Below the pieces are notes generated by a model, which was given only the letters and a program-made list of their open reading frames with translations, made no database searches and was not told where the DNA came from. Both the position numbers and the translations under genes were made by a program. From Lachnospiraceae bacterium (GTDB taxonomy: Bacteria; Bacillota; Clostridia; Lachnospirales; Lachnospiraceae): 41,460 nucleotides of DNA. This document shows, piece by piece, positions 33,558 to 41,460 of the stretch. The stretch's first letter is position 1, and each line of letters starts with the position of its first letter. Location: NCBI GenBank assembly GCA_014804615.1, contig JAAUZL010000006.1, positions 110,579-152,038 of the forward strand. The letters are read 5' to 3'.

Positions 33558-34325
33558 ATGGTCAAAAAGATAGATGAAATTCCTGTGAATTATATAGACG
33601 AGGGTGAGGGAGAAGTCGTACTTCTTCTGCATGGCTGGGGCGCAAATATCACTCTGTATCGGGGAATCATAGATACTCTGAAACAGGGAAGGCGCGTCAT
33701 TGCTCTGGATATGCCCGGATTCGGAAAGACGCCGGAACCGCCTGCACCCTGGTGTGTAGATGACTATGTGGATTTTGTATTGCATTTTATTGACACCTTT
33801 TCTCTGAAAAAGCTGAGTGTGGTGGTGCATTCCTTTGGAGGCAGGGTCTTTTTTAAGATGAATGCCAGAGAGAATCTGCCTTTTTCCATAGAGCGCGCTG
33901 TGCTGATCGACAGCGCCGGCATCCTGCCGAAGAAGAGCCTTAGGCAGAAGGTGAGTCTGAAATGCTATAAGATCGGCCGGGCTTTTATGAGTACGAAGGT
34001 GATGCATTTCCTCTATCCCGATGCGGTGGAGAATATGCGGCGAAAAAGAGGTTCCTCTGACTATAACAGCGCCACGCCCCTGATGCGGGCGACTCTGGTA
34101 AAGGTGGTCAATGAGGATCTGGAGCCGCTGATTCATCTGGTGAAGTGTCCGACGCTTTTGATCTGGGGCGATCTGGATACGGCTACGCCGATCCAAGACG
34201 CGAAACGGATGGAAGAGCTGATCGCGGATGCGGGGCTGGTTGTCTGCGAGGGAGCAGGGCATTTTTCCTTTGCCGAACAGCCCGTTAAGGTGAATGGTGC
34301 ATTGAAGGCGTTCTTTGCAGGATAG
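33558..34325 (+). CDS. alpha/beta-fold hydrolase
   Basis: A 255-residue cytoplasmic protein. The oxyanion segment is LLLHGWGAN (23-30). The nucleophile elbow VHSFGG holds Ser92, although the usual Gly two residues before Ser is Val. The acid is in IWGDLDTATP (Asp207), and GAGHFSF carries His235. It resembles small esterase/MhpC-type hydrolases. It precedes the MurF-like and Ddl genes with a 48-bp gap and may belong to the same transcript, but its substrate is unknown. GGGAG 5 nt upstream supports ATG 33558. A TATAAT at about 33500 lacks a clear -35. Confidence 0.85.
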   Translation: MVKKIDEIPVNYIDEGEGEVVLLLHGWGANITLYRGIIDTLKQGRRVIALDMPGFGKTPEPPAPWCVDDYVDFVLHFIDTFSLKKLSVVVHSFGGRVFFKMNARENLPFSIERAVLIDSAGILPKKSLRQKVSLKCYKIGRAFMSTKVMHFLYPDAVENMRRKRGSSDYNSATPLMRATLVKVVNEDLEPLIHLVKCPTLLIWGDLDTATPIQDAKRMEELIADAGLVVCEGAGHFSFAEQPVKVNGALKAFFAG

Positions 34326-34373
34326 GAAATGGCGAGATCTCTTACATGATTTCAGAGAGGAACAAGAATCCTT

Positions 34374-36005
34374 ATGTATAATGTGTTATTTGTAATCTGG
34401 CTTATCACTTATCTGGTGGGAGCAGTCTGGTATGTGCTGTATCTGATGCATATGTTCCAGCAAAATTCCTATAAACCGCGGGAGTACGGAGAATGGATGG
34501 CTGTGCACACGAATGTGGGGCGGCTGCTTGGCAAATGCCTGTATGCTATCATTTCCTTTTTTCTCGTGTTACTGGCAAATATAGAATATCCTGCTGTTAT
34601 GATAGCAGCCTGTCTGTTGAACGGAATGACTATATTAGTCAACAAACCCCATAAGGCGAAGAAACCGTTGGTGTATACGAAGCGGGTCAAGAGAATGCTG
34701 CTCACCACGGGATTTTTATATCTGGTTGCGATTTTGGCAGCTTTGTGCGTGGGGTATTGCGGGTTTACTACTTTTCCGTCGGTTGAATTTCCGTGGAATG
34801 ATCTTGTCATGTGGCAAATGTGGAGTGTAAGTCTGGCATTACTGGCTATGTTTATTTTGCAGCCGTTTTTGATTTTACTTGCCAATCTGATCAATCATCC
34901 GATAGAGAAGGGGATCGATCAATATTATATCAATGACGCCGCGCGCCTTTTACGGGAAATGCCGAATCTGAAAGTTATCGGCGTGACGGGAAGCTACGGA
35001 AAAACCAGTGTTAAATACTTTTTGAACACGCTGCTTTCTTCACAGTATAATGTGTTGTATACGCCGGGAAATTTTAATACGACCCTGGGTGTGGTGCGCA
35101 CGATTCGGGAGAACATGAAACCCTTCCATGAGATCTTTATCTGCGAGATGGGTGCCAGAGAAGTGGGGGATATCAAGGAGATCTGCGATCTGGTGCATCC
35201 GGATTACGGCGTCATTACTTCCATCGGACCGCAGCATTTACAGAGTTTTCATACCATAGAGAATATTATTTCCACCAAGTTTGAATTGGCGGATGCGGTT
35301 CCGGAGACAGGAAAAGTATTTTTAAACTACGACAATAGTTATATTAAAGAGCATAAAATAGAAAAATCCGTGGTAAGCTACGGTACGGCAGAAAAGAATG
35401 TGGATTTTCAGGCGTACGATATCGAAGTGTCTGCCCGTGGTTCTTCTTTTAAGATGCAGGATGAGAACGGTGTGGTACATGACTTTCATACCAAGTTGGT
35501 GGGGAGCCACAACGTACAGAATATTGCCGGTGCCATCGCCGTGGCTCATACGCTGGGCATTCCTATGGAAAAACTGATCTATCCTGTGAAGCAGCTGGAG
35601 AGCGTACCTCACAGATTGCAGCTTGTAAGGCAGGGAGACAGAATCATACTGGATGACGCTTATAACTCTAATAAGAATGGCTTTGAGGCAGCTCTGGATA
35701 CCCTTGCGATGTTTAAGGAACTGCGCATCCTGATGACGCCGGGTATGGTGGAACTGGGAGAGAAGCAGTATGATGAAAATAAAGAGGTAGGCGTTTATGC
35801 TGCGGATAAGTGCGACTATGCCGTACTGGTGGGGAAAGAGCAGACTAAGCCGATTCAAGACGGGCTTTTAGAGGCCGGATTCCCGCAGGGGAAGATGATT
35901 TTGGTGGATTCTTTGCAGGAGGCCTTTCAGATGGTGAATGCAATCCCCAATGAAAAACAGAAGGTGATTCTGATCGAGAACGATCTGCCTGATAACTATG
36001 CGTAA
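34374..36005 (+). CDS. membrane-anchored MurF-like ligase (UDP-MurNAc-tripeptide--D-Ala-D-Ala ligase family)
   Basis: A 543-residue protein, about 90 longer than soluble MurF. Residues 1-180 hold around four to five membrane helices (LFVIWLITYLVGAVWYVLYL, then 55-85, 105-130 and 145-170). The Mur-ligase part follows: P-loop GVTGSYGKTS (203-212), PGNFNTTLGVVRTIRE, ICEMGAREVGDI, TSIGPQHLQSF, and near the C-terminus ILDDAYNSNKNGFEAALDTL, the MurF-type motif. The location next to ddl, which supplies D-Ala-D-Ala, supports the reaction. The C-terminus ends in ILIENDLPDNYA rather than the usual KGSR motif, so it may be a specialised MurF paralogue. Another murF may exist elsewhere. Confidence 0.85.
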   Translation: MYNVLFVIWLITYLVGAVWYVLYLMHMFQQNSYKPREYGEWMAVHTNVGRLLGKCLYAIISFFLVLLANIEYPAVMIAACLLNGMTILVNKPHKAKKPLVYTKRVKRMLLTTGFLYLVAILAALCVGYCGFTTFPSVEFPWNDLVMWQMWSVSLALLAMFILQPFLILLANLINHPIEKGIDQYYINDAARLLREMPNLKVIGVTGSYGKTSVKYFLNTLLSSQYNVLYTPGNFNTTLGVVRTIRENMKPFHEIFICEMGAREVGDIKEICDLVHPDYGVITSIGPQHLQSFHTIENIISTKFELADAVPETGKVFLNYDNSYIKEHKIEKSVVSYGTAEKNVDFQAYDIEVSARGSSFKMQDENGVVHDFHTKLVGSHNVQNIAGAIAVAHTLGIPMEKLIYPVKQLESVPHRLQLVRQGDRIILDDAYNSNKNGFEAALDTLAMFKELRILMTPGMVELGEKQYDENKEVGVYAADKCDYAVLVGKEQTKPIQDGLLEAGFPQGKMILVDSLQEAFQMVNAIPNEKQKVILIENDLPDNYA

Positions 36006-36026
36006 AAGGAAAGGAAACAAGGTATC

Positions 36027-37208
36027 ATGAAAATTCGTGTCGGTGTATTCTTTGGCGGTAAGAGTGTGGAGCATGAGGTGTCTGTCATCTCCGGGTTACA
36101 GGCGTATAACGCTTTTGATAAAGATAAATACGAGACAATTCCCATCTATATCACAAAGGAAAACGAGCTTTATACGGGAGAGCTGATCGCGAATATCGCC
36201 AACTACAGAAATATTCCCGAACTGTTAAAAAAGAGTACGCGCGTATTTCTGATGAGTGAGCAGAATGGTGTAAAGCTGATCCAATATCCCGAAAAGAAAT
36301 TCGGAAGCTCTGAGGTGGCGCAGATCGATGTGGCGTTCCCGGTGGTGCATGGCGCCAATGTGGAGGACGGTTCCCTGCAGGGATTTTTGCGGCACTACAA
36401 TATTCCTTTCGTGGGCTGTGATGTGATGGCGTCTGCGGTGACGATGGATAAGTATGTGATGAAAACCGTGCTGAAGGACAACGATATTCCTGTTCTCGAC
36501 TGTGTGACTCTGCATGCCGGGGAGTATCAGAAGGACGAAGAAGGGGCTTATGCGAAAGTGGAGGAAAGGATATCCTATCCCGTCATTGTAAAGCCTGTGA
36601 ATCTGGGTTCCAGCGTGGGTATCAAGGTGGCGAAAGATAAAGAAGAGCTGCGAGAGGCGTTAGAGTATGCGTTTACCTTTGGACCTAAGGTGTTAGTGGA
36701 GCGGGCGATCATGAACCTGCGGGAGATCAACTGCGCGGTTTTAGGAGACTGCGAGGAGGCAAACGCTTCCGAGTGTGAGGAGCCGATTTCCAGCGATGAG
36801 ATCCTCAGCTATGAAGATAAATATGTGGCGGGTGGTAAAGGCGGTTCTGAAGGGATGCGGACGGCAAAAAGAGAACTGCCGGCGAACCTTACCCCTGAAA
36901 AGCGGGAAGAGATTCGGGAATTGGCAGTAAAGACTTTCCGTGTGCTTGGCTGTAACGGTGTGTCCAGAATTGATTTTATGATTGACAAGGATACTGACAA
37001 AGTGTATGTCAATGAGATCAATCCAATCCCCGGATCTTTAGCATTCTATCTGTGGGAAGCGCTGGGCAAACCCTACGCGGAGCTGTTAGATGACATGGTG
37101 AAACTGGCGCTCAAGAGAGAGCGGGAGGAAAAGAGCATGATGACCTCCTTTGACAGCAATATCTTACAGAATGCGAACCTGTCCGGGGCGAAGGGCGTGA
37201 AGAAATAA
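36027..37208 (+). CDS. ddl: D-alanine--D-alanine ligase family protein
   Basis: A 393-residue ATP-grasp enzyme. FFGGKSVEHEVSVISG is the N-terminal Ddl motif, with VAFPVVHGANVEDGSLQGFL next. MDKYVMKTVLKDNDIPV begins the ATP-grasp part. PVIVKPVNLGSSVGI and LVERAIMNLREINCAVLG are the ATP and D-Ala site blocks. INPIPGSLAFYLWE replaces the more usual NTLPGFT near the metal site, placing it in a distinct clade of Ddl. An acidic insertion of about 30 residues (CEEANASECEEPISSDE) lies near 245. It is 21 bp after the MurF-like gene with the SD AAGGAAAGG, so the two form an operon. Confidence 0.93.
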   Translation: MKIRVGVFFGGKSVEHEVSVISGLQAYNAFDKDKYETIPIYITKENELYTGELIANIANYRNIPELLKKSTRVFLMSEQNGVKLIQYPEKKFGSSEVAQIDVAFPVVHGANVEDGSLQGFLRHYNIPFVGCDVMASAVTMDKYVMKTVLKDNDIPVLDCVTLHAGEYQKDEEGAYAKVEERISYPVIVKPVNLGSSVGIKVAKDKEELREALEYAFTFGPKVLVERAIMNLREINCAVLGDCEEANASECEEPISSDEILSYEDKYVAGGKGGSEGMRTAKRELPANLTPEKREEIRELAVKTFRVLGCNGVSRIDFMIDKDTDKVYVNEINPIPGSLAFYLWEALGKPYAELLDDMVKLALKREREEKSMMTSFDSNILQNANLSGAKGVKK

Positions 37209-37215
37209 TTTAATA

Positions 37216-37707
37216 TTAAAAACCTTTCACCTTTCGGAATATCTTGTCCATTTCCTCTTCCGAGAGATCATCCAACGACTCCTCCTCAAAGTAGGGAACA
37301 CCATTTTTTATTCCCTCTCGTATCCGGCAGGGACCGTCCAAATAATATCCGACATAATCATAATCTGTAGGATCCGCTTGCTGAATCAACTCTATTAATT
37401 GATATGCGGCTTTTCTGCTCTCTGCATCCTGCTGTCCGCCAATCGCGGGCCCCGACGGGCCATTGTATGCGTGCAGGCAAATTTCCCTGCCGTCTTCTGT
37501 TGTAGTGACAACTCCATAAGTATATTGATTCTCCAGGTCCTTTTCCTCATATAGGGGCTCGCCAAAAAGAGTTTTCAATTTGCCATAAATCAAGATTGCT
37601 TGTTCCATATAATCAGATGGAAATCCTTCAATGATATTGGTAATATTAGAGCCGCCAATCTTTTTCTGGTCATTTACTGCCTTAAATTGATACTTAAATT
37701 CATCCAT
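37216..37707 (-). CDS. hypothetical protein of 163 residues
   Basis: I do not recognise this family. The protein is acidic and soluble. It begins MDEFKYQFKAV and has a YTYGVVTTTEDGREICLHAY block and an acidic end (ESLDDLSEEEMDKIF). Such small, acidic, single-gene proteins are sometimes immunity proteins, but there is no toxin next to it, so this is only a thought. The start at 37707 has GAGGAAC about 8 nt upstream; an extension to 37782 lacks one. It is convergent with ddl (7-bp gap). The 213 bp upstream hold no gene. Confidence 0.72.
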   Translation of the reverse strand: MDEFKYQFKAVNDQKKIGGSNITNIIEGFPSDYMEQAILIYGKLKTLFGEPLYEEKDLENQYTYGVVTTTEDGREICLHAYNGPSGPAIGGQQDAESRKAAYQLIELIQQADPTDYDYVGYYLDGPCRIREGIKNGVPYFEEESLDDLSEEEMDKIFRKVKGF

Positions 37708-37920
37708 TATCTGTTCCTCATTTAATATAATATATAGTTGAATATATATCAGTGGTAAGTTCTTTAGGTTTGATATTAGCATACGCTATTATACAACTGC
37801 TGGCAATACATAAAAAGTGTTATGTGTGTAAAGTGAGTTAATGTAGTTGGGCAATTGTGTGTTGATGAGCGGTATGGTAATATATGGCAAATCCGAAATT
37901 GTCTTTACGATTGATAAGGT

Positions 37921-38565
37921 TTAGTATTCCTTTTTGCTATAGATAGTAACAGTCAACGAATAAGATAAGCCAAAAATCATCAATGAAAATACGATCAAAA
38001 CAACTGCCCCAAGCACAATGGATGGAATCCCCGGTTCCAACAGACCATTCAATATCGTGACGAGCGTACAATCAATGCCGAACGCGCAGAGTATGGCAAT
38101 GATCCAGAATACTTCGCCTTTTTCCGCCCCGCCTGCATAGAAGAGCGGAAAGAATATGGCTCCCATAAAAAGGCTCATGCTGATTGCCAACGCAAACATC
38201 GTAAGAATGTCAATAGGCTGATCAAAGAGACATCCGTGAAAAAGGCATGACAAACCAAGTTCAATTCCGACAAAACATGTTCCGACAAGCAGCCAGATCA
38301 CCTGATTTAAATATTGGCTTTTGACAATATCCGCCCGCTTTACCGGTAAGGTTAATTTATATTTTCCCCATTTCGTAGTAAACTCATTCTTTGTAACAAT
38401 GATCGTACTCACGGAAAATCCGATAATACCTATCATCACATAACCGATCTGCACCGTCTGATCAGGCACAGCGACACCGAAAATTCCGAATAAAATCATA
38501 AATCTAGAGAATACTTTCGCGTTTGAAAGTGTTCCATATATATTATTTCTCAAAAGACCTTTCAT
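37921..38565 (-). CDS. ABC-2-type transporter permease
   Basis: A 214-residue membrane protein with six helices, of the short ABC-2 type found with YtrB-like ATPases. It has a cytoplasmic KWGKYKLTLPVKRADIVKSQ segment between helices 2 and 3, a typical ABC-2 feature. The start overlaps the ATPase stop by 4 nt (ATGA), showing translational coupling. It forms the last gene of a GntR-ATPase-permease operon. The substrate is unknown; such operons often respond to cell-envelope antibiotics. Confidence 0.87.
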   Translation of the reverse strand: MKGLLRNNIYGTLSNAKVFSRFMILFGIFGVAVPDQTVQIGYVMIGIIGFSVSTIIVTKNEFTTKWGKYKLTLPVKRADIVKSQYLNQVIWLLVGTCFVGIELGLSCLFHGCLFDQPIDILTMFALAISMSLFMGAIFFPLFYAGGAEKGEVFWIIAILCAFGIDCTLVTILNGLLEPGIPSIVLGAVVLIVFSLMIFGLSYSLTVTIYSKKEY

Positions 38566-39428
38566 GCCCGTTCCCCCTTTACTAAAAGCACCATGATCTC
38601 ATCGAGTGAAACATGGTCAACAACAACATCCTTGTATTTGCGCTGCGCTTCTTTTCCGTCAGAGACTAACACATCAATTTGAAAATCCTTCTTTCGATAT
38701 GCGATAATATCGCTGCGGTCCAATGCAAGAAACTGACTTTCCTTGCAGCGCATAACGGCATAGTGATATGCCAGGTCATTTTTCGATACGGTCATAATAA
38801 GACTGCCGTTATGGATGAAAGTGATATAATCCGCGACCTTTTCCAAATCGCTTGTGATGTGGGAGGAGAACAGAATAGAGTGGTCTTCCTCCTGTACAAA
38901 ATCAAGAAAAATATCCAGCATTTCATCACGCATAATGGGATCTAAGCCGCTGGTAGCCTCGTCTAAAATCAGCAATTGCGGATGATGGGCAAGCGCCGCA
39001 GCAATCGCCAGTTTCATCGTCATACCACGGGAATAGTGTTTGATTCTCTGCCTCGGCGGCAATTGAAAATCTTTTAAATATCTGCGAAACAGTTTATCGT
39101 CCCAGTTTGTATAAACTCCCTGCATAATCTTAGATAATTGCTCTGCGGTCCAATGCCCCGGAAAGTTGTCACCATCATAGACGACACCTATTTTCTCTCT
39201 GATATCTGTATCAGCATCCAGCATTTCCCTGCCAAACAGCTTTACGCTGCCCCCGTCTTTGGCAATCGTATTTAAAATACAGCCGATCGTCGTAGTTTTG
39301 CCCGCGCCGTTTTCCCCGACAAAGCCCAGGATTGCTCCATAAGGCAATGAAAAAGACACATGATCCAATGTAAAATTTGACTTTGCAAAGGTTTTGGAAA
39401 CTTGCTGTAACTCTAAAATATTCTCCAT
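38562..39428 (-). CDS. ABC transporter ATP-binding protein (YtrB-like)
   Basis: A 288-residue ATPase. Walker A is GENGAGKTTTIG (37-48), the signature YSRGMTMKLAIA is a degenerate LSGGQ with Arg, Walker B is LLILDEATSGLDP, and SSHITSDLEKVADY is the switch. A C-terminal extension of about 70 residues follows. The pattern suits the ABC-2 ATPases linked to GntR/YtrA regulators. It starts right after the GntR stop (2-bp gap) and overlaps the permease by 4 nt. Confidence 0.93.
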   Translation of the reverse strand: MENILELQQVSKTFAKSNFTLDHVSFSLPYGAILGFVGENGAGKTTTIGCILNTIAKDGGSVKLFGREMLDADTDIREKIGVVYDGDNFPGHWTAEQLSKIMQGVYTNWDDKLFRRYLKDFQLPPRQRIKHYSRGMTMKLAIAAALAHHPQLLILDEATSGLDPIMRDEMLDIFLDFVQEEDHSILFSSHITSDLEKVADYITFIHNGSLIMTVSKNDLAYHYAVMRCKESQFLALDRSDIIAYRKKDFQIDVLVSDGKEAQRKYKDVVVDHVSLDEIMVLLVKGERA

Positions 39429-39429
39429 G

Positions 39430-39807
39430 CTATTCGTCCTCCAGATAAAACAGTGCCAACAGTTCCGTCAGTTTTTCGAGGGAAATATTATTCATTCGGC
39501 CAATTTCAGCGGCAGCTTGTAAATGCTCCTCTGCAATGCGCTGCTGTTCTTCTTGATAAAATTCCTTGTTCTGAGCCGATACAAAACTTCCTCTGCCTAC
39601 CGTAGTTTCGATAAAACCGTCCCTTTGTAAATCTTCATAGGCTTTTTGAACGGTAATGACACTTACATGAATTGATTTCGCTAAAGCCCGCATGGATGGA
39701 ATTGCTTCACCGGCTTGCAATTCGCCGCTCATGATCATTGCCTTGATCTGTGATGTGATTTGTTCGTAAATCGGTTTGTTGGCATTGTTGCTGATAATGA
39801 TTTCCAC
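39430..39807 (-). CDS. GntR-family regulator (YtrA-like)
   Basis: A 125-residue protein: a winged-helix domain at about residues 8-75 (KPIYEQITSQIKAMIMSGEL, PSMRALAKSIHVSVITVQKAYEDL, GFIETTVGRGSFV) and only a short helical C-terminus. This is the layout of the YtrA subfamily. It starts at GTG with AGAGGT 8 nt upstream. It probably represses its own operon through the palindrome at the promoter. Confidence 0.93.
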   Translation of the reverse strand: MEIIISNNANKPIYEQITSQIKAMIMSGELQAGEAIPSMRALAKSIHVSVITVQKAYEDLQRDGFIETTVGRGSFVSAQNKEFYQEEQQRIAEEHLQAAAEIGRMNNISLEKLTELLALFYLEDE

Positions 39808-39838
39808 AATACATTACCTCTATTCTCAAAATGTACTT

Positions 39839-39879
39839 AATGTACAAGTACATTATAACACTTGCTTGATGATAGTCAA
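39839..39879 (-). promoter_or_regulatory. GntR operon promoter with palindromic operator
   Basis: Minus strand TTGACT (39879-39874), 16-nt spacer, TATAAT (39857-39852). The perfect palindrome AATGTAC-TT-GTACATT (39854-39839) covers the -10 edge and start site, and a third half-site, AAGTACATT, lies just downstream. Repression by the YtrA-like regulator at this site is expected. Confidence 0.8.
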
Positions 39880-39952
39880 TCGTTTATTTTGCTTACTTTA
39901 AAATCGGATGCTTGTAATCAATATTTGTAAATGATAAGATTCTTTGAAAATC

Positions 39953-39977
39953 TGAAAACTTTTTCTTTAGCTACGAC
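39953..39977 (+). promoter_or_regulatory. possible ECF-type autoregulatory promoter
   Basis: TGAAAACTTTTT (39953-39964) and CGAC (39974-39977) resemble the TGAAAC/CGTC elements of ECF promoters. Spacing (14 nt after AAC) is slightly short. It sits about 65 nt before the sigma factor gene. A 12-bp palindrome, CAAGTCGACTTG, is at 40006-40017. Confidence 0.3.
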
Positions 39978-40040
39978 AATATTTAGATGCAAGGGCAAAT
40001 CTTTGCAAGTCGACTTGAAAGAAGAAGGAGGATGGCTGCT

Positions 40041-40580
40041 ATGAATAATGATGAATTCGAGCGGTTTGTCCTGAAGTTTGGAAAGGATATTTTGCGGTTT
40101 TGCCGGATGACAACCGGAGATGCGGAAAATGGGGACGAACTATATCAGGACACAATGCTCAAACTGCTGGAGAAAAAGAAAAGGCTGGACTCTACGCAGA
40201 ATACAAAGAGTTACGCCTTATCCACTTCAATTTATCTTTGGAAGAACAAGAAGAAAAAATATGCAAACCGGATGAGATTGCTTCCGATTGACAGTATGGA
40301 TGAGATGTCCGATGAGGGTTACGAGGTTTCCAATCAAGATGCGGAAGTTTCGCCGGAACATATTATTTTGCAACAAAATGAGATAGATATGGTTCAGGGA
40401 TTAGTTGCATCCCTGCCTGAGAGGTACAGAATACCAATTTATTTGTACTATTCGGCGGATATGCAGATAAAAGAGATCTCAGAGATTCTTGGACTGCCGG
40501 AAGGAACCGTCAAGAGCCGGATGCGGAAAGCAAAGAAGCAGTTAAAGGAAAAATTGGAGGCGATAGGATATGACAGATGA
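40041..40580 (+). CDS. ECF-type RNA polymerase sigma factor
   Basis: A 179-residue sigma-70 family protein with region 2 (about 8-80: GDELYQDTMLKLLEKKK and SYALSTSIYLWKNKKKK) and region 4 (about 118-172: LPERYRIPIYLYYSADMQIKEI followed by ILGLPEGTVKSRMRKAKKQL). No sigma region 1 or 3 is present, as expected for ECF types. AGGAGG at 40026-40031 best serves ATG 40041; ATG 40032 abuts it. The stop overlaps the DUF4179 gene start by 11 nt, a tight pairing with its putative anti-sigma factor. Confidence 0.92.
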   Translation: MNNDEFERFVLKFGKDILRFCRMTTGDAENGDELYQDTMLKLLEKKKRLDSTQNTKSYALSTSIYLWKNKKKKYANRMRLLPIDSMDEMSDEGYEVSNQDAEVSPEHIILQQNEIDMVQGLVASLPERYRIPIYLYYSADMQIKEISEILGLPEGTVKSRMRKAKKQLKEKLEAIGYDR

Positions 40581-41460
40581 AAAATTGGATCAAATCTTAA
40601 AGCAAGCCCTTGCTCCTGAAATTAATGACAGAGAAATTCGAGTACGTAGAAGGAGGAAGGGTAAAATGAAGAAATTTGGTAAAATAGGAAAAGTTGTAGC
40701 AGCGGCTGCAGCAGCGGCTGTTATTGGAATTGGTGGACTGGGTTACGTTAATCCTGTGCTAGCGGCAAAGATCCCGTTGATTGGGAAAATATTTGAGAAA
40801 GTGGAGGATGACGTCACATATTCCGGTGATTATACGGATAAGGGAACTGTTCTGACGAATGAGGATCATGCAGGCAATTTGGATACTTCGGACTACTCCG
40901 TATCTGATCAAGGAATCACACTGACTGCATCGGAGGTCTACTGTGATGGATATTCCATATTCCTTACGGTGAATATTGAGGAAGAAGATGCAGATTTTAC
41001 TCATATTCCGGAGCATTATACAGGCATGAATGTCACAGATAACCGGACAGCCGCAGGATTTTATATAGGCGGGACATGGAGTGTTGATGGGAATTCACCT
41101 GAGACGCTAAAAAATACATTTGAGGGAGAGGTAATCGACAACCATACATTTGCAGGCATGTTGAAGATGGATCTTGCGGAAAAAGTTTCAGGCAGCGGTG
41201 AACTTAACCTGAATGTAGATGGCCTTGGCTATGACGATGACAGGATGCTAGACAGCGAGGAGATATCCGCATCTCATTGGACGGATGGAAACTGGAATAT
41301 TGTTCTTCCGTTCGAGGTGAACGAAACAGATGTAAAGACGATCGCGGTTGATGAGAAGCAAGGGTACATTACACTGGATAATGTGGTGGTGTCTCCGTAT
41401 CAGGTGATTGTCCATGCAACAACACCGGGAGAGCATCGCGAATTAACGGATGACTGGAGA
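40570..41460 (+). CDS. DUF4179-type membrane protein, putative anti-sigma factor (truncated at window end)
   Basis: An open frame from ATG 40570 to the window edge (297 codons, no stop reached). A short cytoplasmic part (1-38, rich in Arg/Lys: RVRRRRKGKMKKF) is followed by one membrane helix (about 40-60, with an Ala run) and then NPVLAAKIPLIGKIFEKV, typical of DUF4179. The rest is an extracellular beta-rich region. In such pairs the N-terminal part binds the sigma factor. A strong internal SD (AAGGAGG at 40650-40656) precedes an in-frame ATG at 40666, so a shorter form lacking the first 32 residues is possible. Confidence 0.85.
   Translation, partial: MTDEKLDQILKQALAPEINDREIRVRRRRKGKMKKFGKIGKVVAAAAAAAVIGIGGLGYVNPVLAAKIPLIGKIFEKVEDDVTYSGDYTDKGTVLTNEDHAGNLDTSDYSVSDQGITLTASEVYCDGYSIFLTVNIEEEDADFTHIPEHYTGMNVTDNRTAAGFYIGGTWSVDGNSPETLKNTFEGEVIDNHTFAGMLKMDLAEKVSGSGELNLNVDGLGYDDDRMLDSEEISASHWTDGNWNIVLPFEVNETDVKTIAVDEKQGYITLDNVVVSPYQVIVHATTPGEHRELTDDWR

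Noticed and set aside
33477-34262. 261-codon frame on the minus strand opposite the alpha/beta hydrolase
   Set aside because: The plus-strand protein has a full catalytic triad; the minus frame has no motif or SD.

Overview
The window looks like a chromosomal segment of a Gram-positive Clostridia bacterium, most likely a Lachnospiraceae-type gut anaerobe. The reasons are the glgC-glgD pair, spoVG next to pth and mfd, a DnaD/DnaI-type replication-loading pair, a membrane-anchored MurF-like ligase next to Ddl, an ECF sigma factor with a DUF4179 partner, strong AGGAGG ribosome-binding sites and frequent GTG/TTG starts. No rRNA, tRNA, CRISPR array, IS element or phage block was recognised. I could not assign a species.

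Layout. 1-3.0 kb: a small hypothetical gene and a large membrane-anchored secreted protein ending in a degenerate C39-peptidase-like domain. 3.0-3.7 kb (minus): queT under its own promoter with a class-I preQ1 riboswitch candidate. 3.7-10.6 kb: an AT-rich block with an XRE regulator, two tandem near-identical SGNH-hydrolase-like genes each with its own promoter, an MBOAT O-acyltransferase, and a convergent GT-C/DUF6020-like membrane protein. It looks like an acquired or rapidly evolving surface-glycan acylation module. 10.6-15.6 kb (minus): murC, then dnaD-dnaI-prs, with a cluster of DnaA-box-like 9-mers between murC and dnaD. 15.8-25.5 kb (plus): glgC-glgD, spoVG, pth, mfd, a GH13 glycosidase and a PfkB-family sugar kinase, followed at 25.5-26.7 kb by an MFS permease. 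26.7-31.8 kb: a GHKL kinase/LytTR regulator pair divergent from a BceAB-like ABC transporter. 31.9-33.2 kb (minus): an MFS efflux-type gene that seems to lack its last membrane helix and sits behind a leader peptide with mutually exclusive RNA stems. 33.3-37.2 kb (plus): a 33-codon small protein, an alpha/beta hydrolase, a membrane-anchored MurF-like ligase and Ddl. 37.2-39.9 kb (minus): an orphan gene and a GntR-ABC-ABC2 operon with a palindromic operator. 40.0 kb to the end: an ECF sigma factor and its DUF4179 partner, cut by the window edge.

How the genes work together. Cell-wall precursor synthesis (murC, MurF-like, ddl), glycogen synthesis (glgCD) and replication/repair housekeeping (dnaD, dnaI, prs, mfd, pth) are interspersed with envelope-stress and transport modules that carry their own regulators. 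The most notable non-coding signals are the MFS leader (alternative stems plus an anti-SD inside the last leader codons), the DnaA-box cluster in front of dnaD-dnaI, and the preQ1 riboswitch on queT. All positions, motifs and pairings come from reading the sequence by eye. No database search or folding program was run.
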